From positions 1-35,450 of the forward strand of contig JANXUO010000489.1 in the NCBI GenBank assembly GCA_025356245.1: a stretch of 35,450 nt of DNA, written 5' to 3'. The position numbers were made by a program, and so were the translations under genes. The stretch's first letter is position 1. Each line of letters opens with the position of its first letter. This document shows positions 8,675 through 17,723 of the stretch, in pieces. The notes below the pieces were generated by a model. It made no database searches. It was given only the letters and a program-made list of their open reading frames with translations, and was not told the origin of the DNA. The stretch comes from Hymenobacter sp. (lineage in GTDB: Bacteria; Bacteroidota; Bacteroidia; Cytophagales; Hymenobacteraceae).

Positions 8675-9235
8675 TTTCAACTGCGTAAGTCCGGTCATCA
8701 CCTCTTTTGCGCCCACGAACGGGCCGGTGGGCACGGGCATCACCATCACGGGCACCAACCTGGGCGGCGCGACGGCGGTGCGCTTTAATAGCGTGGCGGC
8801 CACGGTGTTCAGCGGCGTGTCGGGCACGAGCGTGACGGCCACCGTGCCGGCCGGGGCCAGCACCGGCCCCGTCAGCCTGACCACGCCCAACGGCACGGCC
8901 GTGAGCGCCAGCAACTTCACGGTGCTTACCCCGGCCCCGACCATTGCCAGCTTCGCGCCCACGCCCGGCCCCGGCGGCCCCGGCGGCGGCGGCGGCCTGG
9001 CCGGCCCCGGCGGGCCGGTTGGCCCCGGCGGTGGCGGCGGCACGGGCTTTCCTGGCGGCCCTGGCGGCGGCGGCTTCCCCGGCGGCCCCGGCGGGCCGGG
9101 CAGCCCCGGCAGCCCGAACGGCCCCAGCGGCCCCAGCAGCCCGCCCCGCCCCCTGGCGGACCGTCGTGCGGGAATGTGGGCATCTCGACCAAAGACTGCC
9201 AGGACATCGTGGAAGCCATGAATGATGCCCGCGAC

Positions 9236-9269
9236 CTGGCCGGCACCGACAACTGGCCGGCACCGACAA
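9236..9269 (+). repeat. 17-bp tandem duplication (CTGGCCGGCACCGACAA x2) causing a frameshift
   Basis: Exact duplicate at 9236..9252 and 9253..9269. Removing one copy joins ...NDARDLAGTDN to KKDIPKKLGSLGLKYLGKFGLDNC. Confidence 0.9.
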
Positions 9270-12200
9270 TAAGAAGGACATTCCCAAAAAACTGGGTAGC
9301 CTCGGCCTCAAGTACCTGGGCAAGTTCGGGCTGGACAACTGCGTGATGCAGGCCATTTTTGCTGCCGGCGCCGACGGCGTGGGGGCCATTGGGGCCTCGG
9401 GCGCGTTGAAGTGGACGAACGCCGTGGCCTCGTCTGCGCAGTTTGGGCTGCGCCTGGGCAACTGCGCAAACTCGCCCGATGACCGCAGAATGGTGGACGA
9501 ATGGGTGGACGCGCTCGACTGCATCAAGGGCACTTCGGTGAAGGATGTCATCGCCTCGGCCTCGACCTGCGCGGCCAAGAAAATCGTCTGCACCCCCGTC
9601 ATCACCTCCTGCGACCCCAACGAAATCATCGGCCCCGACGGCTACCGGCCCCAGGGCTACGTGGCCGCCGTGCCGCCGCTGCCCTACAAGGTGCTCTTCG
9701 AGAACGACCCGAAAGCGGCCACCACTTCGGCCCAGCGCGTGAGCGTGCGGGTGCCGATTGACGCCAACCTCAACCCCCTCAGCGTGCAGCTCGGCAGCGT
9801 GGGCTTCCAGCGCCTGACGCTGGCCGTGCCCGCCGGGCTGGCCGCCTACAACACCATTTACCGCGTGGCCGACTCGGTGGGCGTGGACGTGGAAATGACG
9901 GCCGGCGTGGACATCGCGGCCCGCGAGGTGTTCTGGGAGTTCCAGGCCCTGGACCGCTTCACCGGCTTGGCCCCGGCCGACCCGCTGGCGGGCTTCCTGC
10001 CGCCCAACGACTCCATCGCCTCCGGCGAGGGCTTCGTGACCTACACCGTGCGGCCCCGGCGCGGCGTCGTCACCGGCGACTCCATCCGGGCCAAGGCCCG
10101 CATCGTGTTCGATTTCAACGACGTGATTGCCACCAACCGCGAGGTGAACATCGTGGATGCCGTGGCCCCCGTGTCGTTCGTGCGGCCCATCGCGCCCCGC
10201 GCCGACAACCAATACCTGCTGCGCGTGAGCATTCAGGACGACCCCGGCGGGTCGGGGCCAAAGGCGTTTGAGGTGTTCGTGTCGGAAGACAACGGACTGA
10301 CCTATAACGCCCTGGCCGGAGCCTTTGCCGGCGACACCGTGACCTTCAGCGCCCAACCGGGCCGCAGCTACTTCTTCTACTCCCTCGCCACCGACAACGT
10401 GGACAACCCGGAAGGCGACAAAACGACCTTTGAGGCCGTCATCAGCCCCTGCCCCGTGGCCACCAACGCGGTCGTGAGCAACATCACCAGCACCACGGCC
10501 ACGGTCGGCTTCGCCACGGCGGGGCCGCTCGTGTCGGGCGGCTACCGCGCCACGGCCACGCCCACCGGCGGCGGCCCGGCCGTCAGCGTATCCGGCCCGG
10601 CCTCGCCCCTCAGCCTGAGTGGCCTGACCCTCGGCACGGCCTACGCCCTGACCCTGACCAGCCGCTGCGGCACCGACTCGACCACCGGCCCGGTGCTGCT
10701 ATTCAGCACGTTGGGGCTGCCGCTGGCCACGGGCACCGTGGCCCCCACGAGCTACTGCCAGGGGCAGGACGTGGACGTGCCCCTCGGGGCCAACACGGCG
10801 GGCTTCGGGACGGGCAACCAATTCCGGGTGCAACTCTCGGACGCGGCGGGCGCGTTTGCGGCCACCGCGCCGCTGCTGGGCACCTTGCTGAGTAGCAGCG
10901 CCAGCGGCGGCGTGGTGCGGGCCAGCATTCCGGCCAGCACGCCGCCCGGCACCGGCTACCGGGTGCGCGTGGTGGCCTCGCTGCCCGCCACCACGGGCAC
11001 CCCCAGCGCCCAGAACCTGACCGTCACCGACGCCAGTGTGCTCACCTGGACCGGCGCGGCCGGCACCAGCAACTGGTTCGAGACCGGCAACTGGAGCTGC
11101 GGGCAGGTGCCCGACGCCACCCGCGACCTCATGCTGCCCGCCGGGCGGCCCCGCTACCCCGTGCTGCCCGCCACCGGCCCCGTGCCGGCCGCCCGCAACC
11201 TCACCCTGGCCCCCGGCGCGAGCCTGACGCTGGGCAACGCCCTGGCCCTGAGCGGCAACCTGACCAACAACGGCACCCTGAACGCCGGCAGCAGCACCCT
11301 CACGCTGGCCGGCATCACGCCCCAAACCCTGGGTGGCGGCGGCGGCACGGTGCTGTTCAATTTGACGCTCGACAACCCGGCCGGGGCCAGCCTGCTCGGC
11401 CCGCTGGCCGTGCGCCGGGTGCTGACCCTGACGGCCGGCAACCTGGCTTCGGGCGGCCGGCTCACGCTGCGCTCCGACGCCACGGGCACGGCCATGGTGG
11501 TGAACCCCGGCGGCGGCGGCCTCGTCACCGGCCCGGCCACGATGGAGCGCTTCATCGGCAACGCCAGCGGCGCGGGCTACCGGCACTACGCCTCGCCCAT
11601 GCAGGGCGGCACGGCCACCGTGCAGGAGTTCGCCGACGACCTCCCCGGCTTCAACCTGAACCCGGCCTGCAACACGACGGACAACACCGTGTCGCCGTTC
11701 CCGACGTTCTTCCAGTACGACGAAGCCCGCCTCGCCACCCCGGCCACCGACTTCTTCGACCGGGGCTGGCGGGTGCCGCTGGCCACCGAAAACCTCGCGC
11801 CCGGCCGCGGCTACACCGCCCAAACCGCCAACGCCACCCTCGTGGACATCAGCGGCACGCTGGCCCACGCCGACGTGAACCTGAACCTCACGCGGGGCGC
11901 GTTCGCCAACTCCGGCTGGCACCTGTTGGGCAACCCCTTCCACAGCCCGCTGGATTGGGATTTGGTGCCCGCCGCGCCGGGCATCGGCCGGGCGCTGTAC
12001 GTGTTCGTGCCCAGCGGCCCCTACACCGGCACCTACCGCAGCTACCTGCCCAACCCCGTGCCCGGCCAGCCCGGCATCGGCCAGAACGGCGGCACCAAGG
12101 ACGTGGCCGCCATGCAGGGCTACTTCGTGCGAAGCACGGCCAACGGCAGCGCCCTCGTGCTGCCCGCCGCCGCCCGCCCCAACACCTACGCCGACCCCCG

Positions 12201-12927
12201 GCCGCTGCTGCGCCTGCAAGTGGCCAACGCCGCCGGCCAAACCGACGAAACGGTCATCTACTTCGACCCCGCCGCCGCCGCTGGTTTCAGCCCGGCGCAC
12301 GACGCGCACCAGGTGCAGCGCAACGGCAACGGCTTCCCATCGCTCTGGAGCGAAGCCAGCGGCCCAACCGGGCCGGTAGCCCTGAGCATCAACGGCCTGC
12401 CCGACGTGCTGCGGGCTCCCAGCATTCCGCTGGGCGTGGTTGTGAGTGCTTCCGGCCCCCACACGCTCAGCGCCCCGGCGCTGCTCAACCTGCCCGCCGG
12501 CACCGAGGTCTGGCTCGAAGACCAAGCCCTGAGCCGCCGCCACAACCTGAGCCAGCAACCCCGCTACGCCTTCCAGATGGCGGCCAGCTTCCGGGGGCCG
12601 CGCTTCGTGCTGTGGCTCCAGCAGCGGCCCACCAGCACGGCCCCCAACGCCGCCCTGCAAGCCAACCTGCGCCTCTATCCCAACCCGGCCACCAGCACCG
12701 CCACCGTGGAGCTGGCCGGAGCCACCGGCCCCGCCGAGCTGACGCTCACCAATGTGCTGGGCCAAGTGGTGCAACGCCGCACGGCCACACCCCGCACCGG
12801 TGCCCTGTGCGAGGAACTCGACCTGCGCGAGCTGCCGGCGGGCGTGTACTTACTGCACGTCGGCACCGCCGCCGGGCACGCCACGCGGCGCTTGCTGCGC
12901 GAGTAGCGCCGGGGCTGCCCAACGGGC

Positions 12928-12963
12928 AAAAAAACCCTTCCCGCAGTACGGGAAGGGTTTTTT
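12928..12963. terminator. Intrinsic terminator downstream of the large T9SS gene
   Basis: AAAAAAACCCTTCCCGCAGTACGGGAAGGGTTTTTT hairpin with T-run. Confidence 0.85.
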
Positions 12964-12983
12964 GGTTTATTGTTCAAAAGTTT

Positions 12984-13026
12984 GTCCCGCAGTGGGCACA
13001 GTGGTCAAAACGCAGTGAGCCCAGTG
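12984..13026. repeat. Dispersed intergenic repeat, copy 1
   Basis: GTCCCGCAGTGGGCACAGTGGTCAAAACGCAGTGAGCCCAGTG, matching 15693..15734 with few differences; followed by ACAATTAA-type heptads. Confidence 0.8.
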
Positions 13027-13093
13027 CCGTTCGGGGGCCGTATGAGCAACAATTAAGCAATGCAACAATTAAACAATTCAACAAGAATAACGC

Positions 13094-13465
13094 CTACGCC
13101 CGGCTCCGCAGCGCGTCGCGGATTTCCATCAGCAGCACTTGGTCTTTCGACGGGCCGGGCTCCACCACGGCCACTTCTACGGGGGCTTTTTTGAGGCCAT
13201 TGGCCCCTTTCACAAGCAGGAAGATGATGAAGGCCAGGATGAGGAAACCCACCACGGCGTTGAGGAACAACCCGATTTTCATGGGGCCCAGCGTGATGGC
13301 CGAAAAGTCGGGCTTGCCGCCCACCATGCCCACGAGCGGCATGATAATGTCGTCGGTGAGCGACTTGACGATGGTGCCAAACGAAGCACCGATGATAACC
13401 CCGACGGCCAGGTCGAGCACATTGCCTTTGGAGATGAACTCCTTAAATTCGGAAACGAGGCCCAT
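13094..13465 (-). CDS. mscL: Large-conductance mechanosensitive channel MscL
   Basis: MGLVSEFKEFISKGNVLDLAVGVIIGASFGTIVKSLTDDIIMPLVGMVGGKPDFS...FLNAVVGFLILAFIIFLLVK: classic MscL. Confidence 0.96.
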   Translation of the reverse strand: MGLVSEFKEFISKGNVLDLAVGVIIGASFGTIVKSLTDDIIMPLVGMVGGKPDFSAITLGPMKIGLFLNAVVGFLILAFIIFLLVKGANGLKKAPVEVAVVEPGPSKDQVLLMEIRDALRSRA

Positions 13466-13571
13466 AAGGTTTTGGAGGGGGTTTTGATGAGGGTAAAACA
13501 GTCACTGCCAACACTGGCAGCCGCCCAAAGGTAGAGCAATTTGCGGAATATAGCCCGGCTCCGTTTGCGCC

Positions 13572-14291
13572 TCACCCCCCGCACGCCTTCCCGAACACCA
13601 CCTGCCACCGAAACGCCCAGCGCCAGCGCACCGCCCCGCCCCGCACCCCGGCCGCCGCCAGCAGCCGCGCCCAGTCGGCCCGCCGAAACGCCCGCGCCAC
13701 CGACAGCGGCGCGTCGTGCCGCACCAGATACGAGCCGCCGGCCAGCCGCGTGATGGCCCAGATGCTGGCGTAGGCCAGCCAGTGCCGGTGCAAGTCATTG
13801 ACGACCACCGCCAGGCCCGTCTGCGCCCGCCACTGCCGCAGCAGCGTCACCAGCTCGTCATCCGTAAAATGGTGGCAGAACAAGCTGGCCGTGAGCACGT
13901 CAAATCGTTCCTTCTGAAAATCATCAGCAAAAATATCGAATTGCTGGTAGCTGATTTCGGGGTAATCCAGGCTGCGGGCGCGGGCGTAGTCGAGCATGAA
14001 AGCGTTGGCGTCCACGCCCACCAATTCCACCGGTACGCGGGCTTTTCGTGCCCAGTCGGCAATGCGGCGCAGAGTGTCGCCGCCGCCACTGCCCAGGTCG
14101 GCCAGGCGCAGCGGGCGGCCCCGTGGGAACTTCGGTTTCAGGCGCTCCAGCGCATCTAGCACGGGCGCGTAGCCCCCGAGCCAGGTGTTGATGGTAGCCA
14201 GCTCATCCAGGTTGCGGCGCAGGTCGTCGGAGGCCAGCGTCAGGTCGTCCATCAGCTCCGGGCCGGGGTGGCGGGTGGTCAATGAGGGCAT
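13572..14291 (-). CDS. SAM-dependent methyltransferase (class I)
   Basis: LRLADLGSGGGDTLRRIADWARKARVPVELVGVDANAFMLDYARARS...FDVLTASLFCHHFTDDELVTLLRQW; start ATG complement at 14289..14291. Confidence 0.85.
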   Translation of the reverse strand: MPSLTTRHPGPELMDDLTLASDDLRRNLDELATINTWLGGYAPVLDALERLKPKFPRGRPLRLADLGSGGGDTLRRIADWARKARVPVELVGVDANAFMLDYARARSLDYPEISYQQFDIFADDFQKERFDVLTASLFCHHFTDDELVTLLRQWRAQTGLAVVVNDLHRHWLAYASIWAITRLAGGSYLVRHDAPLSVARAFRRADWARLLAAAGVRGGAVRWRWAFRWQVVFGKACGG

Positions 14292-14296
14292 GAGCG

Positions 14297-14516
14297 AATG
14301 AGTGGGTGAGTGAATGAGGTTAAGCGGTTGGCGCGGGGCTCTGCCCCGTGACGAAGTGCCGGGGGCTTCTGGCCCCCAATCGTTGAACGATTCACTACGA
14401 GGTCGTTCCAGGGTGCGGGTTGAAAACCCGCAGCACTCAGTCACGGGGCGCAACCGGAAGGCGTAGCCAGCCCCGCGCCAACCGCGTGAGGTCATTCACT
14501 CACTCACGCACTCATT
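14297..14516. repeat. ~220-bp palindromic intergenic element filling the gap between methyltransferase and type III PKS
   Basis: Nested arms: AATGAGTGGGTGAGTGAATGAGG / rev.comp. of CATTCACTCACTCACGCACTCATT; GGTTGGCGCGGGGCT (14326..14340) / AGCCCCGCGCCAACC (14469..14483). Internal GGGGGCTTCTGGCCCCCAATCGTTGAACG is shared with 17499..17527. Confidence 0.75.
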
Positions 14517-15613
14517 GTCAAAAGCATCGCCTCCATTGTCAAACCCGGTCCGAAGGCAAAGCTTAACACCGGGGCGCCATCGTCGGCGGGGGTGGCCTGG
14601 GCCAGCACCTCGCGCAGCACAAAGAGCACCGTGGCCGACGACATATTGCCGTACTCGCGCAGCACTTTGTAGGCCGGGGCGTTGGCCTGCGCGGGCAGGT
14701 GCAGGGCTTTTTCGATGCTTTCGAGGATTTTGCGCCCGCCGGGGTGAATGGCGAAGTGCCGGATGGCCGCCAGCCGCACCGGCAGGCTCGCCAGCAGCCC
14801 GTCGGTGAGGGCCGCAATGCCCCGCTCGATGAGCGTGGGCACGTAGCTGCTCAGCGTCATCTCGAAGCCGAAGTCGTTGATGTGCCAGGCCATGTCCTTG
14901 CGGCCGTCCGGCTCGATGCCGCAGTGGAACGCCGTGAGTTCCAGGCTGGGCGCGGGGGCCGGCAGGGGCGCGGCCAGCACGAGGCAGGCCGCCGCCCCGT
15001 CGCCAAACAAGGCGTTGCTGACGAGGTGGTCGTCTTCGGCGCTCTTCTGAAAATGCAGGGTGCAAAGCTCGACGCTCACCACCAGCACCCGCGCCGTGGC
15101 ATCGGCCCGCACGGCGGCAGCGGCCAGCTTCAGGGCGTTCACGGCGGCGTAGCAGCCCATGAAATTGACGCAGGTGCGCTGCACGTTGGCCCGCAGGCCC
15201 AGCACCTGCACCAGTTCCAGGTCGAGGCCCGGCGCGTACATCCCGGTGCAGCTCACCGTGATGAGATGAGTGATGCTACTAACCTCAATGTCAGGAGCTT
15301 GCCGCAGCGCGTCGGCAATAGCGGCCTGCGCCAGCGGCAGGGCCTCGCGCCGGTACGCGGCCATGCGCTGGCCCACGCTGGGGAAGGGCTCCAGCCCCGG
15401 CGTGTTCGGAAAAAACGTGTAATCGCCGTTGGCCCGCCCGTAATCGGCCAGCACCGAGTAGCGTTGGGCAATGCCCGAGGCCCGGTACAACGCCCGCAGG
15501 CGACGGGTATCGTCGGCCCCGAACGCCAGCGCCTCCGCCATAAAAGCGGCAATCTCAGCCTGTGCGATGCAATGAGCGGGAACGGCAGTGCCAATAGCGG
15601 CGAGATAGGGCAT
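14504..15613 (-). CDS. Type III polyketide synthase (chalcone/stilbene synthase-like)
   Basis: 369 aa thiolase fold with Cys (TCVNFMGCYAAVNALK), His (FAIHPGGRKILESIEKAL) and Asn (EYGNMSSATVLFVL) catalytic motifs, and FGDGAAACLV. Confidence 0.88.
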   Translation of the reverse strand: MPYLAAIGTAVPAHCIAQAEIAAFMAEALAFGADDTRRLRALYRASGIAQRYSVLADYGRANGDYTFFPNTPGLEPFPSVGQRMAAYRREALPLAQAAIADALRQAPDIEVSSITHLITVSCTGMYAPGLDLELVQVLGLRANVQRTCVNFMGCYAAVNALKLAAAAVRADATARVLVVSVELCTLHFQKSAEDDHLVSNALFGDGAAACLVLAAPLPAPAPSLELTAFHCGIEPDGRKDMAWHINDFGFEMTLSSYVPTLIERGIAALTDGLLASLPVRLAAIRHFAIHPGGRKILESIEKALHLPAQANAPAYKVLREYGNMSSATVLFVLREVLAQATPADDGAPVLSFAFGPGLTMEAMLLTMSA

Positions 15614-15621
15614 CGTTTTTG

Positions 15622-15797
15622 AATTGTTTAATTGTTGAATTGGTTAATTATTAAATTGATTAATTACTTAATTATTGCTGGCGAGTGCTCATGTCCCGCA
15701 GTGGGCGCAGTGGTAAAACGCAGTGGGCGCAGTGTCGGGCTGGGTATCTCAGAACAGCCAACAATTAAGCAATTAAGCAATTAAACAATTAAACAAT
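15622..15797. repeat. AT-rich inverted heptad repeats (AATTGTT... / ...AACAATT) flanking dispersed-repeat copy 2
   Basis: gaattgtttaattgttgaattggttaatt... on the left, aacaattaagcaattaagcaattaaacaattaaacaat on the right; centre GTCCCGCAGTGGGCGCAGTGGTAAAACGCAGTGGGCGCAGTG (15693..15734). Confidence 0.75.
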
Positions 15798-15805
15798 CAA
15801 TCCGC

Positions 15806-16921
15806 TTAAAAACTGTCGCCGTGGGTGCGCCGCATCAGGCCGCGCACCACGGTCGGGGCGTGGCGCAGGGTACCCACTACGGCATCGGTGAGGCGGGGGC
15901 CGCCGAAGAGGGCCTGCACGGCCCGGCCCACCCGCAGGCGGGCCGCGAAATGCTGCTGCCAGGCCGTGGCATAGGCGGTTTCCATGCCCGAGCGGGTGGT
16001 TTTGTGGGATAGAAAATCGTCGGCGGCGGTGGCGGCCAGCGCGGCCCCGTGCAGGGCCATGGCCATGCCGTTGCCACAAAGTGGGGTGATGAGGCCCGCC
16101 GCGTCGCCGGCCATCAGCAGGTGCTGCTCGACGGGCGATTTGGGAGCGAAAGATATTTCGTTGATGACTTCGGGCTGCGGGTACAGAAACTCAGCCGCCC
16201 CAAAAATCTCCCGCAAATGCGGGTTTTTGAGCAGCACAGCCGCCTCCATTGCCGGTATCGAGCCGTGGGCTTTGAGGTTGGCGCGGGTGGTTAAGTAGCA
16301 GCAGCACAGCTTATCGTCTTCGATGGCCGAAATGCCGGCGTAGCCGTCGGCGAAGTTGTGCAGGGCGATGAGGTCGCGTCGGAAGCCGGGCAGGCGCAGG
16401 TGGTACTTCACCCCCAGGTAGGCCGAGCGCTGGGCAAAAAACGGGCGGTTGAGCTGCCGGTCGAGGTTGGCCCGCTTGCCGTGGGCGGCAATGGCCACGC
16501 GGGCCGTCAGGCGGCGGCCGTCGGCCAGCAGCAGGCGGTGGGCATCGTCGGCGAAGGTGGTTTCCGTCACGGTGGCGGGCAGGTAAAACGTCACGCCTGC
16601 CGCCAGCGCCCGCTGCCACAAAAACGCATCGAGGGCGTAGCGGCTCACGCCGAAGCCGCCCAAATCGAGGGGCGCGGCCAGGGTGCGCCCGCCGGGAGCC
16701 GAGAGCAAAAATTGGCTAATGGCGGCCGGCCCGAGCGCGGCGGGGTCGGCCCCGAGGCGGCGCAGGTAGGGCAGCACTTCGTTGCTCACGTACTCGCCGC
16801 ACACCCGATGAAACGGGTATTGCTTGCGCTCGACCACCGCCACGCGGTGCCCGCGCCGGGCCAGGTCGAGGGCCGCGCAGAGGCCGGCCAGCCCCCCGCC
16901 GATGATGGCCACGTCGTACAC
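15806..16921 (-). CDS. FAD-dependent oxidoreductase (geranylgeranyl reductase/monooxygenase-like)
   Basis: MYDVAIIGGGLAGLCAALDLARRGHRVAVVERKQYPFHRVCGEYVSNEVLPYL...LMAGDAAGLITPLCGNGMAMALHGA: Rossmann GxGxxG and GDAAG motifs. Confidence 0.88.
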   Translation of the reverse strand: MYDVAIIGGGLAGLCAALDLARRGHRVAVVERKQYPFHRVCGEYVSNEVLPYLRRLGADPAALGPAAISQFLLSAPGGRTLAAPLDLGGFGVSRYALDAFLWQRALAAGVTFYLPATVTETTFADDAHRLLLADGRRLTARVAIAAHGKRANLDRQLNRPFFAQRSAYLGVKYHLRLPGFRRDLIALHNFADGYAGISAIEDDKLCCCYLTTRANLKAHGSIPAMEAAVLLKNPHLREIFGAAEFLYPQPEVINEISFAPKSPVEQHLLMAGDAAGLITPLCGNGMAMALHGAALAATAADDFLSHKTTRSGMETAYATAWQQHFAARLRVGRAVQALFGGPRLTDAVVGTLRHAPTVVRGLMRRTHGDSF

Positions 16922-17019
16922 GGCTACCTTATCGGGAAAAAGAACGCAGTGGCGGCCGAAAGTCGGGCCTTCATCGAAGAGATAATATGCATTTTAAGAA
17001 TTAACGTGTTAAGCTGTCG

Positions 17020-17027
17020 TACCTTTG
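17020..17027 (+). promoter_or_regulatory. Candidate Bacteroidota -7 promoter element TACCTTTG
   Basis: Matches TAnnTTTG, ~80 nt upstream of ATG 17108; -33 region only weakly TTTG-like. Confidence 0.45.
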
Positions 17028-17107
17028 TCAACCAAAAACGGCCATTATCGTTAGGACAAATCTACGCTGTGGCCCCAGCCGGGCCGCGTTCTCTTCCTGC
17101 TACTGCT

Positions 17108-17458
17108 ATGATGCGACACCTACTCTCCTTGGTTTTGGCCCTGAGCCTGAGCGCGGCAACCGCCGCCGCCCGGCCGCTACACCGCCCCACCCGCCCCGTG
17201 GCCGACGATAAAACCCTCGTCGTTTATCCCAACCCCAGCGCCGGCCTCGTCCACCTCACCATCAACGGCCAAGAAGGCAAACGCCTGGAACTGCAAGTCC
17301 TCAACGTCATCGGCACCATCATGTTGCGCGAAACGATAACCGAACTCAACGACCGCTACACCAAAACCCTCGACCTGAGCCGTTTCGCCAACGGCCTATA
17401 CTACGTCAAGCTCGAAGGCAGCGGCACCAACCAGATTTGCAAGCTGCTGATACGCTGA
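17108..17458 (+). CDS. Mini secreted protein: signal peptide + T9SS type A sorting domain with almost no cargo
   Basis: MMRHLLSLVLALSLSAATAAARPLHRPTRPVADDKTLVVYPNPSAGLVHLTINGQEGKRLELQVLNVIGTIMLRETI...LDLSRFANGLYYVKLEGSGTNQICKLLIR. Confidence 0.85.
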   Translation: MMRHLLSLVLALSLSAATAAARPLHRPTRPVADDKTLVVYPNPSAGLVHLTINGQEGKRLELQVLNVIGTIMLRETITELNDRYTKTLDLSRFANGLYYVKLEGSGTNQICKLLIR

Positions 17459-17466
17459 AGAAGTTT

Positions 17467-17598
17467 GGCGCGGGCCTCCAGGCCCGTGCCGCTTACCAGG
17501 GGGCCTCTGGCCCCCAATCGTTGAACGGTGCGTGTTGGACGAGCGGACGATTTCGGCCTGGGGTGCGGGCCTGCGGCACGGGCCAGGAGGCCCGCGCC
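17467..17598. repeat. 132-bp element with 26-bp terminal inverted repeats (25/26)
   Basis: GGCGCGGGCCTCCAGGCCCGTGCCGC (17467..17492) / GCGGCACGGGCCAGGAGGCCCGCGCC (17573..17598); shares GGGGGCCTCTGGCCCCCAATCGTTGAACG with 14361..14389 (28/29). Confidence 0.85.
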
Positions 17599-17650
17599 AC
17601 CGCACAAGAGCGTTTTGTAAGCAAGGCGACAGAAACGAAAAACAATTACC

Positions 17651-17700
17651 GTTTCGAGCAAAAAAAGGCAGCCCACAGGCTGCCTTTTTTTGCTCGAAAC
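17651..17700. terminator. Bidirectional intrinsic terminator between convergent genes
   Basis: GTTTCGAGCAAAAAAAGGCAGCC-CACA-GGCTGCCTTTTTTTGCTCGAAAC, 23-bp perfect arms. Confidence 0.92.
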
Positions 17701-17723
17701 CGCACCCGCCCGGCGTTATCCGT

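Larger units (their letters stand above)
7286..12906 (+). pseudogene. Large T9SS-exported surface protein (DTDPGFG repeats + IPT/TIG + collagen-like Gly/Pro tract + C-terminal sorting domain) disrupted by two small frameshifts, a MITE-like insertion and a 17-bp tandem duplication
   Basis: Homologous segments run frame 2 (7286..~7880) > frame 1 (~7880..8498) > frame 0 (8675..~9150) > frame 2 (~9150..9252) > frame 1 (9253..12906). Each frame change matches a visible lesion. The C-terminus NLRLYPNPATSTATVELAGATGPAELTLTNVLGQVV...LPAGVYLLHVGTAAGHATRRLLRE is a T9SS type A sorting domain. Confidence 0.85.

Noticed and set aside
8926-10356. 476-aa minus-strand ORF
   Set aside because: Antisense shadow of the collagen-like/T9SS coding region; no domain signal.
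10699-12774. 691-aa minus-strand ORF
   Set aside because: Shadow ORF opposite the T9SS C-terminal coding segment; no recognisable domain, Gly/Val/Gln-rich.
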